Positions 12,601 to 24,034 of a stretch of 64,000 nt of DNA are shown in pieces. Every line of letters begins with the position of its first letter. Position 1 is the stretch's first letter. The stretch comes from Torymus aiolomorphi. Taxonomy: Eukaryota; Arthropoda; Insecta; Hymenoptera; Torymidae. Position numbers and translations under genes: made by a program. The notes below the pieces were generated by a model, which was not told the origin of the DNA, ran no database searches, and saw nothing but the letters and a program-made list of their open reading frames with translations. The stretch lies in assembly GCA_036365515.1 (NCBI GenBank), contig CM070873.1:75790529-75854528 (forward strand), given 5' to 3'.

Positions 12601-13769
12601 AACGCTACTCGGGAGAGCCTTATATTTTCACCAGAGTGAAAATTGTAACTTCCCGAAAACTAGCAATGTACTGTATAAAAACTATTTTCCTCCCAGAAAT
12701 TGTTCATTTTGAGCGTTTTCTATGATGTATGTATGTATGTACGATCGTATGTAATCAAGTTTATGGATTATCTCAGCGAATTTTCGACCGATTTCATCGG
12801 GATTGCGGAAAAATACTCCTTTAATTATACCTAAGTGCTGGTTCTCTAACGAGAAAGATCGATCAAAAATTTTCAAAATGCGGGCACAAAGAAAAATTGC
12901 AAAAAATCGATTTTCAAGGCTTATATATAGAAAAATTAATTTTAAGCTAATATGTACCGGCTTATCTGCTAAAACTAATTAAAATACACATTTTCTCTGT
13001 TGTACACTTTTCTCTAAGAGCAATATTTGCCTAAGATAACTGCGAAAAACGTTAAAAAAACTTAAAAAATGGACGATTTTCGGCTGTAACTTGACAGGAT
13101 TTGATTTTACAAAGAAATGTTAAATGCAAAAGTTGTAGATAACATTGAAATAAAACTTTTTCCTCTTTGAGATTTTTGTGTAAAATCAATTCCTGACGAG
13201 TTAAGCTTATAAAAACGATTTTAAACGCCAAAATATTATACATAAAATAGACGATTTTTGCTTATCGTAGAAAAAATTGATTTCCAATAGAATTCTTAAA
13301 TACAAAGAATATAGATATCGCTTAAATACCTATAAAAAAACTAAAACAATAACTAACAAACTAACTGTTACATAAAAGCTGTCAAAACTTACAATTTCTT
13401 GTCAATGATCTAGAGAACTTAGTATGTAGTAAAATCAAAATTGGAAAAATGTTTAAAAATTCTGTTGTTAAAAATCTATAATGATGTTATCTCACTGTTT
13501 TGATAACAAATAGAAATTTCATATAAAATTACACAGCTTAACCTGTTAATTATGTTCACAGAACCTAAGCGATTGAACTAAGAGAATCAAAATTGTCTAA
13601 TATTATAAAAGTACATGTTAAAGTAATATTATATTAAATTTCATAAAAACTAGTGTAATGTACGTCTTATGGATTTTGTAATATAGTAAAGTTCAATGTA
13701 TAAAGAATGAAATGTTGACTTTGTCAATCTTAGAGTGTGCTGGAAAACTATTAAATAGGTAAGTCTCAC
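12601..13769. other. AT-rich intergenic DNA with dispersed repeat fragments
   Basis: No gene. A GTAT tetranucleotide run lies near 12727-12741. A block near 13110-13170 (AAAAGTTGTAGATAACATTG, then AAATAAAACTTTTT) recurs near 20145-20180, so it is a dispersed repeat fragment. Confidence 0.5.
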
Positions 13770-13772
13770 TTA

Positions 13773-14642
13773 CAAGGAAACCGATCGAGGTGTCCGCCTT
13801 CGATTTTCCTGAATTTTTGATATGTTGTAGAGGACCGAAAAATAAGAGACTCGCAATTTTTTTATCGGCCCAATCCCTTATTAAAGGGATTTAAACCGCC
13901 CTTAAAGTTTACCCCCGAAAACGGTTTTTTTTAATATCTTAAGTTCTAATCGATATTTTGAAATGAAACAAAATGGAAAATATTTCTCCTTGAATTATGT
14001 AACCATCAAGTATAGTTTGGTCCTCGAGGGTGGCAACCCTTACTTTTTATTTTAGAGAAACCTTATTTTTTAAACTATTTCTGCATATAATATTTGCAAT
14101 AAAATTAATTAATTATTATAAAAATCATTTTTTGACTTAAAATAAAAAATAAAGTTTACGTGTTTCAGGGTTTTTGCAAATAAACACGTCATCAGGGTTA
14201 AACAACCCTTTAGGCACAAAATACTTTCAAACTATTAAAATTAATATTTTAAATTATATATAATGCATAATTTATTTTTATTTTTTCTATGGGCCCAATT
14301 TCCTATTAAAGGGGTAAAACGCACCCCTAAAAATCACCCCTAAAATAGTTTTTATCTGAATATCCCAAGTTCAGATTCAAATTTAAAATGAAACAAAATG
14401 AAAAATATTTCTCTTTGAAATGCCAAATTAGCTACCCTTATCTTTTATTTCGGAAAAAATTTTTTTTATTTTTTTTGTATACAATATTTGCAATAAAATT
14501 AAATAATTATTATTAAAATTCAAAATCAAAGTTGACTTGTTTTAGGATTTTTTCTAATAAAAGCATTATCGGGGTTTAGCAGCCCCTTGGACAAGTATAC
14601 TTACAATTGAACCATTGAAATAAATATGTTGAGGTGTATAAT
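13773..14642 (+). repeat. left terminal inverted repeat of the 4.7-kb transposon
   Basis: Pairs with 17585-18467. Blocks such as GGTCCTCGAGGGTGGCAACC and AATCCCTTATTAAAGGG are found in reverse complement in the right arm in the same order. It contains no coding sequence. Confidence 0.88.
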
Positions 14643-15021
14643 ACAGATTTAGTTTATTTTTGTGTCAGTTTTTTTTATCGAGATAGCGTAATTAATGAAG
14701 TCACTTATAAACTCTTATACTTATTGTGCAATTTATATTCGAATATTTTGTTCGTATTTATAGGTAAATAAAAAGGATGGAACTGGGAAAAGAATAGGTG
14801 AGTTAAATGATTGACTAATCTAACGAATAGAAAAATATAAATAAAAATAAAAAAATTAAAATATAAATAGAAAAATATAATATAAAATATTAATTGTTAT
14901 TATGTAATTAATTTTTATTAAAAGTAAAATATAGGTATATTTTCACAAATAGTAAAAAAATATTCAAAGAAACTCTATACAAATGAGCTTATAATTTAGT
15001 TCTTATCGCAATTAATTTTGT

Positions 15022-16939
15022 TTAAGGATTATAGGTTGAACAATAATGAAAATCTTCAAAAAAATGTTTTAAGCAGAGTGATTTCTGATACCATGAACAT
15101 TTTATAATAGCAGTATTTTTACATCCTGGTACCTCACAATGAGCTTGGGATCCACCAAAGCTAAAGTCCACCGGATTTAAAAATTCATTTGGTTTATTAT
15201 CGATATAACCGCTTTTATACCAAGAGTATTTAAAAGGATTTACGCATCGAGGAGAAGATAACTGATTGTGCACCAGAGAGTGCAATTTAATTACATTATT
15301 TCGTACGTGCAAACTTATATCCTTATCCAACAAAATTACACTATCGGAAAAGTGTCTCACAAAATTTTTCCATATACGAAAATCAAACACATCCAGCGGT
15401 TGTATTTTTCCAGTTGTACCTTTAGGAATTTTGAAAAGTTTGATGTTTTTATCATCAGGTTTTTCTCTTTCGACTGCTTCTGTGCAATGTCCACTCCAAG
15501 AATCTAGCAATAATATACTATTTTTTCCAACATTTGGAAAAAATACATCCCTTAACCATTTCCGAAAATGATCTAAAAATAAATTGTAAACAAATAAATT
15601 TTGCAGGTCATTATAGTAAACTATTGCTATTTGTATTAATATATATATATCTCGATTTATTACATGAAATCAAATTAACAAAAATAAATAATGAAATTCA
15701 TTGATAATTTACAAGAACTTTTTTATAATTTTCGGAGTTTACGTTCAAATACCTTATTTTAAAAATAATTTACTAATTATTGTAAATCTTTTTTAATATG
15801 AGTCTACTGAAATTAAAAGTTTACAAGTAAAATCTTTAAAATAGATATAAGCTACAAGTTTACGAATACAAGTACACTTTATTTAATTTCACTCACATGA
15901 TGTCATTTTGCCAGATTTAGATGCCATCAAACATACGTTATCTGGCTGAAATAAATTTTTTTTGTATTATTGGTCCAAATTCATCTTTAGTCTCTTTTAA
16001 AACTATAAATAATGGAGAGAGCAATTTTCCAGCATCATTAATTGTAGGTAATATTGTATAACTATGTGTTGTTGATGAAACAGATTGCACAACACATTCA
16101 ACAGTCTTTGTTCCTTCTTCTGCTAATGTACGACCAGTATGTAATTCTAATTGAAATCCACTTTGATCAGCATTGTAGGTATTTTCAGTTCCAACTTCTG
16201 AAATCAGTAGTTTGATGTCGGCTACAAATTTACTGGCTTCTTGATTTACAGTTTATTTGTCCTCAAGAGTTTTTTTTGTTATAAATTTGTTGATTTTTCT
16301 ACTGACAATTCTGTGAGCTTTCTTAAATTTTCGTAGCCAGAAATCACTTGCTTTGAATCTAACATCATTAAATTCTAAATTATTTTTAGCTTCTAAGGCC
16401 CACCTACGTATATCAATATCGTAAATAATATGGCCAGCTTCGAGAGATTCTTTGAGATTTTTTAAAACAAATTCAGAAATTTGATATAATTTTTCTTTGT
16501 AAGTTCCACCTTTGTTGATTTGACTAGCCCATCGACGCAGTTGCCGTTCTGAATTAACTAATTTAAATCGATGTTTAACACTTTCTATACTGCGATTTTT
16601 TTTAGTTTTACCTGATCTCCAATATTCGACTGCTCTTTTTTTATAATCGAAGCTCAACTCTTCATCATCGTATGAACATACATCATAATCTTTTTTTTCA
16701 TTGAAAATTGCGTCATCTTCAATGGCTTGTACTTCATAATTTTTAAATTGCTCTTGAAAATCTAATGTTTCTTCTTCCATTGTTTCAATCGCATTAAAAT
16801 TATTCATACTGTCGTATAAAATATTTTCGAATTTTTCAGCTAAATCCATTTCAACAAGATTAACAGGACTTTCTGGTATCTGAAGCCCCGATAATGCTGC
16901 CAATAATACATTTATGACGTTGATAGGATTTACCTTCAT
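15022..16939 (-). pseudogene. DDE_1-type transposase, two exons, stop and frameshift
   Basis: Transposase of the surrounding 4.7-kb element. Starting at ATG 16939, an acidic N-terminal part precedes a helix-turn-helix-rich region ('RQLRRWASQINKG', then 'FWLRKFKKAHRIVS'), likely the DNA-binding domain. The frame is cut by TAA at 16253-16255 but continues in frame with 'YNADQSGFQ' (first catalytic Asp), 'GRTLAEEGTK' and 'LFIVLKE'. A T8 run on the plus strand (15956-15963) marks a one-base frameshift. The exon ends at a strong donor (CAT|GTGAGT, about 15890) and resumes after TTTTTAG at about 15577, in phase. Exon 2 has 'LLLDSWSGH' (second Asp), 'IPKGTTGKIQPLDV', 'FRIWKNFVRHF', and a Cys/His C-terminus (C-x4-C-x7-C-x6-C-x2-H). 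The third acidic residue is not assigned. Similar to DDE_1 (pogo/jerky-like) proteins, with a C-terminal metal-binding tail I do not associate with pogo. Confidence 0.8.
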
Positions 16940-17584
16940 TTTTTCTATTCTTTGATTTTTATGAAATAATAAATTCTATTGTAGGAAAAAAACAAATAGC
17001 GGACTCTCGAAAATTTGTACCTCGCAACAGAACCGATAAAAATATACTGACTAACTAATCCATTTTTAGGCAGCCGTGGACTCCAAGCTCACTTGCGTCA
17101 TCTTTGCTTATGCACGTTTACAAGATGGGCTTACAAAAAATCGCTTATTCATATATATAAATAGAAATCAGGAAAATATTTACTTAAAAATAAGTATTTA
17201 TGAAAAAGTACAAATGAAATATAATGTGATATGCCTAAATACGCAAACATAAATATTCTAAAATTATAAGTAAACTATAATTATCATGCAGTGATATATA
17301 AAAAAAAACTAATTGCAAAATATACCATGAAAATAATTTTAATCCTGGCTCAGCTTCTAAAAGCTTTTCTGCATACAAATATTTATGCAGAAATAATAAA
17401 AATATAGTCATGTAATTATTTATTCCTCTATTTATCTTATGCTATTATATTTTGAACATTAAAATAACGAAATTGTCAAATTCTTTGTCAGTGATTTTTA
17501 TTCATTAAATAGAAAATTGAGCCTATAGATAAATCAATCTGCAATAAATAAAATATCCATGATTATTTATTCTGATTATACGCA

Positions 17585-18467
17585 CCATACACCTCAAAAT
17601 ATTTATTTCAAAGGTACTAATTGTAAGTATACGTGCCCAAGGTGCTCCTAAACCCCAATAATGTTGTTATTAGAAAAAATCCTAAAACAAGTCAACTTTG
17701 ATTTTGAATTTCAATAATAATTATTTAATTTTATTGCAAATATTGTATACAAAAAAAAATTAAAAAAAAAATTTTTTCCGAAATAAAATATAAGGGTAGC
17801 TAATTTGGTATTTCAAAGAGAAATATTTTTCATTTTGTTTCATTTTAAATTTGAATCTGAACTTGGGATATTCAGATAAAACCTATTTTAGGGGTGATTT
17901 TTAGGGGTGCGTTTTACACCTTTAATAGGAAATTGGGCCCATAGAAAAAATAGCCCAAATAAAAATAAATTATGCACTATATATAACTTAAAATATTAAT
18001 TTTAATAGTTTGAAAGTATTTTGTGCCTAAAGGGTTGTTTACCCCTGATGACGTGTTTATTTGCAAAAACCCTGAAACAGGTAAACTTTATTTTTTATTT
18101 GAGTCAAAAAATGATTTTTATAATAATTAATTAATTTTATTGCAAATATTATATGCAGAAATAGTTTAAAAAATAAGGTTTTTCTAAAATAAAATGTAAG
18201 GGTTGCCACCCTCGAGGACCAAACTATACTTGATTGTTACATAATTCAAGGAGAAATATTTTCCATTTTGTTTCATTTCAAAATATCGATTAGAACTTAA
18301 GATATTAAAAAAAAACCGTTTTCGGGGGTAAACTTTAAGGGCGGTTTAAACCCCTTTAATAAGGGATTGGGCCGATAAAAAAATTGCGAGTCTCTTATTT
18401 TTCGGTCCTCTACAACATATCAAAAATTCAGGAAAATCGGAGGCGGACACCTCGATCGGTTTCCTTG
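17585..18467 (-). repeat. right terminal inverted repeat of the 4.7-kb transposon
   Basis: Reverse complement of 13773-14642, followed by the TTA duplication at 18468-18470. Confidence 0.88.
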
Positions 18468-18470
18468 TTA

Positions 18471-19340
18471 GTAAAAGTCTGCGAAATACATAAGGATGTA
18501 TTTTAAAGCAACAGATATCCTGAAATGAGTTCGTATACCCTGACTAAACTCAGAAATTAACTAGATGAGCTAATATGACCAGCGACAACTGCCTACCCGT
18601 ATCGCATCTAACCACACACACACAGCACTTTTATGATATCCCCAATTCCTAATTATCTATCCCCTCACATTCTAAAGCACTAACACTTGAAGATCACTGA
18701 TAGAGCTGGAGAAGCGGCAAAATGAGGCTGGATGGCCCAGGCCAGACACTACTCCTAGGATGACAGTCTGCTCAGAATTACCTAATAGCCATCTGGGAGG
18801 AAAATACTGATAGAGACTGTCATATGTGTCTCAATCTCAAGGACTGCCTCACAGTAGGGATGAACAAAATACATGAACAGATCAGCCATTGATCTGGGAG
18901 ACAAGCAAGGAGAGTTGAGCACCTAGAAACCACATATGACTAATTAATAGATGACACAAAAAAACATTATCATATAAAAGAAAAGTTTGGTTGTTGTTCA
19001 CAATTCTCGCTGCACCAGCTACCTGTAACAATTGAAGGTGAAAGACTGGCGCAGCCTCATTGGTTGTTTCATTGCTGAATGCACCTCCAGCCTGAGAGTC
19101 ACTGAAGGCACCAGCAGCAGATTAACTATACACAAAGCCAATAGTATAAGAGTCAAACACACACATAGAAAATTGAGTATCTGAAAACCACATATGACTA
19201 ATAAATAAATGAGCCAAGCAACATCACCACAGTCAAGAAAGATTCTGCAGCAGTGCCAAACGTTTACACTACTCTTGTCGCCAGATACCTGCAACAAGAG
19301 AAAGTACCATCAGCTTACCTATCAGAGAGGTTAGAAACGA
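18471..19340. repeat. non-coding DNA with a degenerate duplicated unit, period about 258 bp
   Basis: Two related blocks: CCACATATGACTAATTAATA near 18930 and CCACATATGACTAATAAATA near 19190. Each is followed by a similar CAGCTACCTGTAACA or CAGATACCTGCAACA segment near 19015 and 19280. It is moderately GC-richer than its surroundings with no convincing coding frame. It may be the untranslated tail of an old retroelement, but I see no reverse transcriptase. Confidence 0.5.
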
Positions 19341-19352
19341 GAAAGGGCTTAC

Positions 19353-19735
19353 GAAATTTGCTCTCGCCGTCGACACGCTGCCTTCCTGTCTCTGACGAAT
19401 ATCATCATTAACCAGTAACACGATGAAAGGAACGACATTCTCCAGGGCGGCGTATTGCAGCAGCCACCGTCAGTATTGGGAACGCCGGGAGCCGGCGATT
19501 GTTGACATCACACACCATGGACATATGCGCGCGCACGCCACCGTAGGGCCGCAGTCAACACAGACTCACTAGGACTAGTAGCAGAAAGCGCGCGCGATCT
19601 ACACACACACACAAACACACACACACACACACACACACGCGCACACGCACACGCACACGCACACGCACACACGCACGCACGCACACCCACCCACCCACAC
19701 ACGCACGCACGCCCGCACGCACAATATCTTATATA
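19353..19735 (-). promoter_or_regulatory. possible minus-strand promoter and untranslated first exon
   Basis: On the minus strand a TATATAAG box (19735-19728) is preceded by CACGTG near 19755-19760. It is followed by GC-rich, CpG-containing DNA ending at a good splice-donor match, TTTC|GTAAGC, with the exon side at 19353. The arrangement resembles a core promoter and 5' untranslated exon, interrupted by a CA/CGCA microsatellite. There is no coding evidence and no downstream exon recognised. Confidence 0.3.
19600..19722. repeat. CA / CGCA microsatellite
   Basis: About 120 bp of ACAC, CGCACA and CGCACGCA repeats. The only long open frame across it is low-complexity and not a gene. Confidence 0.9.
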
Positions 19736-19739
19736 CAGG

Positions 19740-20590
19740 GAGCGCTCACGGTCACGTGGGTCGCATGCGTTTTTCCGCTGGTGCGAACGCACTATACGCA
19801 GCCTATAGCCGAGATAGCCGTTATGGTTACGCCTTTACTCTGCACGCACGCAGCACCAAGACAGATTACCATCGCCGAATGCACCAGTATTGGGTTTTCT
19901 TTTTTTGTTTTTCTCCTATTCGCGGTATTAGTGTGTGTGCATGGTCCTCGAGTATTTTTTCGTAATTGAGATTGTATATGGTATATGTATAAGTTATACG
20001 AATAGCAGTGAGCGATTAGTCTACAGTTTTCGTTAAAACTGTGTAAAATTTAACTTTATATTTTTGTATTAATCGGGAGTAATGAAACTGTATTTTTTCT
20101 TATATTATTCAAAAACATTTTACTTAACACAAAAATTTCAAGTACAAAAGTTGTGGATAACATTGAAATAAAACTTTTTTTCTGTTCAACATTTGCATAA
20201 ATCAAAATAAAAACTATCATTATAATTCAAATAGAAACTATGAAAACAATGTTTTTAATTTTAAATATAATTGTAATCATAGTACTTATACATTTAATAT
20301 TCCTATGTGTACTTTAATCATATCAATTAATAATACTTAATTTATATGAATCATAGAGTATTTGAAAAGTTATCTACATATATCTATATGTGTAGAATTA
20401 AAAGGCAAATTTTCTACAAAAAATAATAAATATGTAATAGTAAATGCATAATTTCCATTTAAATTTTACTGCAGAGATGTATTTATGTGTATTCTAATGA
20501 TAATAACAATGAAAATAGGTATTACAATTAATGCAATAATAAAATTATAAGGTTTTTCTGAGCATTGCGGTCGTGCCTATTATGTAAAAA
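19740..20590. other. non-coding, GC-rich at left then AT-rich
   Basis: 19740-19870 is GC- and CpG-rich and may belong to the promoter region just to its left. 19970-20570 is AT-rich with no gene. A dispersed-repeat block shared with 13110-13170 lies near 20145-20180. Confidence 0.5.
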
Positions 20591-20599
20591 CTTCGTTTT

Positions 20600-20705
20600 T
20601 TAGGGAGGGGGCGGGCGACGAGTGAAGCAAGGAGCAGGTGTGTGTGGGAGCGCGGGCGTTGGCGTGTCGAGCGCAGCGAGACACGCAGGGGGGCTCGGCC
20701 CCCCT
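20600..20705. repeat. GC-rich hairpin island
   Basis: About 105 bp of strongly GC-rich sequence in AT-rich surroundings. It holds two short hairpins: GCGTGTCGAGCGCAGCGAGA followed by CACGC, and GGGGGGCTCGGCCCCCC. It adjoins the left half of a dispersed repeat. Origin unknown. Confidence 0.6.
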
Positions 20706-20708
20706 ATT

Positions 20709-20794
20709 ACTACTTTAAATAGTACTTTTAAAGATTTAGAAAGCAAATTTTACTTTTTGAAATAATGATTTTTGTTCGGCCGAAAGTAATGTAA
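20709..20794 (+). repeat. dispersed repeat X, left half (split by a BEL insertion)
   Basis: Together with 23739-23783 this reproduces, in reverse complement, the uninterrupted copy at 29936-30062. Shared blocks include ACTTTAAATAGTACTTTT and CAAATTTTACTTTTTGAAAT. It ends in TGTAA (20790-20794), which is repeated at 23739-23743 after the BEL element. Confidence 0.85.
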
Positions 20795-21211
20795 TGTATA
20801 CGAATGAACGTATACGGAGTTTATATTGTTAGGGTTTATCGCCGAGAGAAAATAATAAATTGTATTCACTCTGAAAGTCTTTGCTCCAACCCACTCGAAA
20901 GTAAAGTTGAAAGCAAAAGGAATAAGAACGTTACGCGCGTTCGAGTAAAATAGGCAAGCAATACGCAAGGTATATGCAATAGGCAAACTGATAATACGAG
21001 AGCCTCGCGTAATATCAGCAAAGCAAAAAATAGCAATTGGGCAATAAGTAAAGCAAGGGGTAAATATAAGTAAGGCAAATAATGTTTGGCGAGAGTGCTC
21101 AGTGCGTGGCGCAGGCCCCTACTTAAGCACGCGGGGTGATGTTTTTCATTGAAGGTTGCGTGCTTGGCGCTTGCCATCTAGCGATCACTTCGGATACTAC
21201 AATTCCGAACA
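20795..21211 (-). repeat. 3' LTR of the short BEL/Pao element
   Basis: On the plus strand it begins TGTATACGAATGAACG and ends AATTCCGAACA, a perfect length match (417 bp) to 23322-23738. Confidence 0.93.
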
Positions 21212-21281
21212 TACCGCCTGCTTTCGTTCATACAATGGGCGAACAGAATTAGTTTAGCAGACGTTTAAACCGATCTGAAAA

Positions 21282-22180
21282 CTAAGATTGACCTGTTGCA
21301 ATTGGAAACGTTGAGGAGTAAAGTTTGGCAATAGGTCCGCTAGTAATCCATCCGAAGATTGTGCGTTGGGCCATTGGAGTTCTGGAAGGTCCTTTGACCA
21401 GTCCGTCGAGCAAGATCTCTGGGAAGATGTCAGCACCAAGTAAAATATCAATTTCAGCAGGTGTTTCTCTGAAATCGTCCGCTAATTCTAATCCCTTCAA
21501 ATGGGTCCAGGCATTCTTTAGTTTATTGCATCTTTGCGTGTATTTTGTAATAAAAGGAAGTACTAGTGTGTTTAACTGCAAATGTGCTTTAGGGTTGAAA
21601 GCCGATGTAAATTGCAAAGTGGTTCGGCCCTTAGCAGGGATGTGAGAATAACCTCCAATACCACTCAACGGCACTGTCGTGTTAGAGTATGGTTGTTCAA
21701 GCTTCTTTAATAACACCTCGGATACAAAAGAACTTTGGGATCCAGGATCTATCATAGCTCGAGCAGTATGAATTCTGCCATCAGCACCACGTAGTTTCAC
21801 CAACGCGGTAGGTAGAAGAGCAGGTTCTACACCGGAACTTTGAGCTCCTAAACTTATTTGCAGCTCAGTGTTGGTAGTAAAAGAGGGACCAGTGAAAGCG
21901 ACGTGATTTGTATGGGTTCACTGGCAGACACGTGAGAACTTGTATTTGTATCTTCGTGAAGAAGCGTATGGTGTTGTTTGCTACATATGATACATCTTCT
22001 GTCAGATCGGCAATTACTGATCGGGTGAAACCCGAGACAATTGAAACATAACTTCCTTTTTTTCACGAAGATTTTTCGTTCACTGGCGATTTTGGCTTTG
22101 ACGGCGTCGCAACGAGTAATGAAATGTGCGTCTGCACAAAAGGCACACTTGTCGGTAAACGTAGCATGAGAGCTAATTGA
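21282..22180 (-). pseudogene. BEL/Pao zinc knuckles and aspartic protease, frameshifted
   Basis: Continuation of the gag polyprotein of the short BEL element. Knuckles read in one frame (about 22175-21870): CAFCADAHFITRC (CX2CX4HX4C), then CFNCLGFHPISNC and CIICSKQHH. Around 21880 the similarity moves to the next frame, which carries the protease with active-site 'MIDPGSQSSFV' (D-x-G-S type) and 'LLGADIF', ending at 21282. Pao pol would normally follow; instead only about 70 bp separate the stop from the LTR. The knuckle region is also out of frame with the upstream gag, so at least two indels are needed. Confidence 0.85.
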
Positions 22181-23156
22181 TCTGTTTTCTGGTTTTTAAA
22201 AAATCAATACGTTCGGTGATGAACCGACTAAGTTGGACAAAAGTAGGGGGATCGGCACTTTTACTGACTTGTTTTTCCCACTCGCATAAGGTTTTGAAAT
22301 CAAGCTTATGAGAAATGATAGGCACGAGAAGATCATCCCATTGATTGGTTGGCCTTTTGAGTTGCTCTAAAGCGGAGATTGCATTTGTTGTTGAATTAAG
22401 AAGGGATTGTAATTGAGATGGAGAATCGGAATTTACGGCAGGCAAATCGAGTAGTGTCTTGGTATAAATGGCAACAAGTCGACGTGTGTTTGTATAGTGA
22501 TCTTCTATCTTTTTCCAGGCAATAGGGAAGTTGAGATCTGTAAATTGAATTGTTTTGAGCATATCAGCTGCTTCTCCTTGAACGTGCGTTTTCAATTGTT
22601 GTAATTTCTCTGAATTAGATAGTCGTTCATCTTTGATGATGGTAGCTTTGAATAAATCTTTAAAATCTAGCCAGTCGGTGAATTTACCGGAAAAGGTAGG
22701 AACTTCAATGTTAGGTAACTTTCTTGTGGAGACTGGTTGCTGCGCAACAGGCACATTAGCTTGTTGAGGGAATTGTTTAAGCCAATGGGCTATATCGACC
22801 ACTGCATTTATGTAACTATCTTCAGTCGCCCCATAACAGTCAGTAACAAAATAGTCACTCTTGCTCGTGCTTTCAAATTTCTGGGATAGGACAATAGTAT
22901 AATTTTCTTGGAATTCTTTCCAGTTCTTCTCTAATATCTGTAGCTTAGCTTCGAGAAGCTCACGAGTGATATTGTCCTTGCCCACTTTCTTGATATTGGT
23001 ACTTGAATTGCAGATTCGATTAAATAATTCGAACTGACGCTCGGTGGTTTGCGTAAGTGAAAGTGTTGGCATTTGATTAAAAGAAATAAGTAGATCCCTG
23101 AATGTTATGAGAGTTTGTGTGGTATCTCCGCCCTCTGTGCAGAGTGGCAGGGGCAA
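22173..23156 (-). pseudogene. BEL/Pao gag (DUF1759-like)
   Basis: Structural protein of the short BEL element, 327 codons as an open frame. Recognisable by 'LPNIEVPTFSGKFTDWLDF' followed by 'FKATI', 'LSNSEKLQQLKTHVQGEA' and 'AWKKIEDHYTN', the hallmark region of Pao gag. It ends at 22173 just before the zinc-knuckle region, which lies in another frame. The N-terminus is uncertain: upstream sequence near 23157-23300 could encode more but is not in the same frame. Confidence 0.9.
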
Positions 23157-23321
23157 AGAGATCAGTCACACGATAGATTTCGTTAGGAGGTCGTAAATCT
23201 CCAACGAAGTAACTTGCCAAAGGTCGTAAATCTCTGACAATTAATGTAACACTCGAGAGTTCCATTGCTTTGTAAGAATTTCTCTCGATTGACAACCCTA
23301 TCCGGTTCGAAGGACCAAAAA

Positions 23322-23738
23322 TGTATACGAATGAACGTATACGGAGTTTATATTGTTAGGGTTTATCGCCGAGAGAAAATAATAAATTGTATTCACTCTG
23401 AAAGTCTTTGCTCCAACCCACTCGAAAGTAAAGTTGAAAGCAAAAGGAATAAGAACGCTACGCGCGTTCGAGTAAAATAAGCAAGGAATATGCAAGGTAT
23501 ATGCAATAGGCAAACTGATAATACGAGAGCCTCGCGTAATATCAGCAAAGCAAAAAATAGCAATTGGGCAATAAGTAAAGCAAGGGGTAAATATAAGTAA
23601 GGCAAATAATGTTTGGCGAGAGTGCTCAGTGCGTGGCGCAGGCCCCTACTTAAGCACGCGGGGTGATGTTTTTCAGTGAAGGTTGCGCGCTTGGCGCTTG
23701 CCATCTAGCGGTCACTTCGGGTACTACAATTCCGAACA
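23322..23738 (-). repeat. 5' LTR of the short BEL/Pao element
   Basis: 417 bp, same ends as 20795-21211 and about 98% identical by eye. Followed by the TGTAA target duplication. Confidence 0.93.
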
Positions 23739-23780
23739 TGTAAAAAATGTTTAATTCAGCGCTTTGCGCACTTTTTCTTT

Positions 23781-23783
<3 letters not shown>

Positions 23784-23859
<76 letters not shown>
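23784..23859. repeat. TA microsatellite
   Basis: Uninterrupted (TA)n of about 75 bp next to the right half of repeat X. Confidence 0.95.
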
Positions 23860-23861
<2 letters not shown>

Positions 23862-23862
<1 letters not shown>

Positions 23863-23920
23863 GTTCTTATTTAAATGTTATTTATATTTGACCAACACAT
23901 ATTTTATAATTTAAGTATCA
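23862..23920 (+). repeat. dispersed AT-rich repeat Y, copy 1
   Basis: ATTTAAATGTTATTTATA-containing block. Related copies: 24380-24441 (minus) and 29598-29673 (plus). All three abut TA microsatellites. Confidence 0.75.
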
Positions 23921-23965
23921 CATATATACAAGAAAAACATTAAATTTAGAAATGAAAAAATTTTT

Positions 23966-24034
23966 GGAGACACTGGGAATCGAACTCGGGACCCTTGGCA
24001 CGACAAGCGGACGCTCTAACCACTCACCTATAAA
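23966..24034 (-). repeat. tRNA-like sequence (SINE head or tRNA pseudogene)
   Basis: On the minus strand: an A-box-like GAGTGGTTAGAGCGTCC, a GTC at the anticodon position, and a B-box-like GAGTTCGATTCCC. The two acceptor ends do not pair, so it is not a functional tRNA. It could be the head of a tRNA-derived SINE. Confidence 0.6.

Larger units (their letters stand above)
13773..18467 (-). mobile_element. 4.7-kb DNA transposon, TTA target duplication, long terminal inverted repeats
   Basis: Element bounded by TTA (13770-13772 and 18468-18470). The termini are CAAGGAAACCGATCGAGG and its reverse complement. The left inverted repeat reaches about 14642 and the right begins about 17585, so each is about 870-880 bp, nearly identical but with scattered differences. 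The unique interior holds a two-exon transposase pseudogene on the minus strand. A 3-bp duplication with this DDE_1-like transposase does not fit classical pogo (TA), so I leave the superfamily open. The element is complete in outline but not autonomous, because the transposase is broken. Confidence 0.88.
20795..23738 (-). mobile_element. short BEL/Pao LTR retrotransposon lacking RT and integrase
   Basis: Complete LTR-to-LTR unit of 2.94 kb in minus orientation, with TGTAA duplications (20790-20794, 23739-23743). Both LTRs are 417 bp and differ at about eight positions by eye (about 2%). On the minus strand the 5' LTR is followed by TGGTCCTTCGAACCGG, placed where a primer-binding site is expected. 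The ~2.1-kb interior encodes only gag, zinc knuckles and an aspartic protease, each out of register. Reverse transcriptase, RNase H and integrase are absent, so the unit must have been copied in trans if it moved in this form. The uninterrupted repeat X at 29.9 kb confirms the insertion boundaries. Confidence 0.93.

Noticed and set aside
19508..19792. 94-codon Cys/Val/Arg-rich minus-strand frame
   Set aside because: Driven by the CA/CGCA microsatellite.
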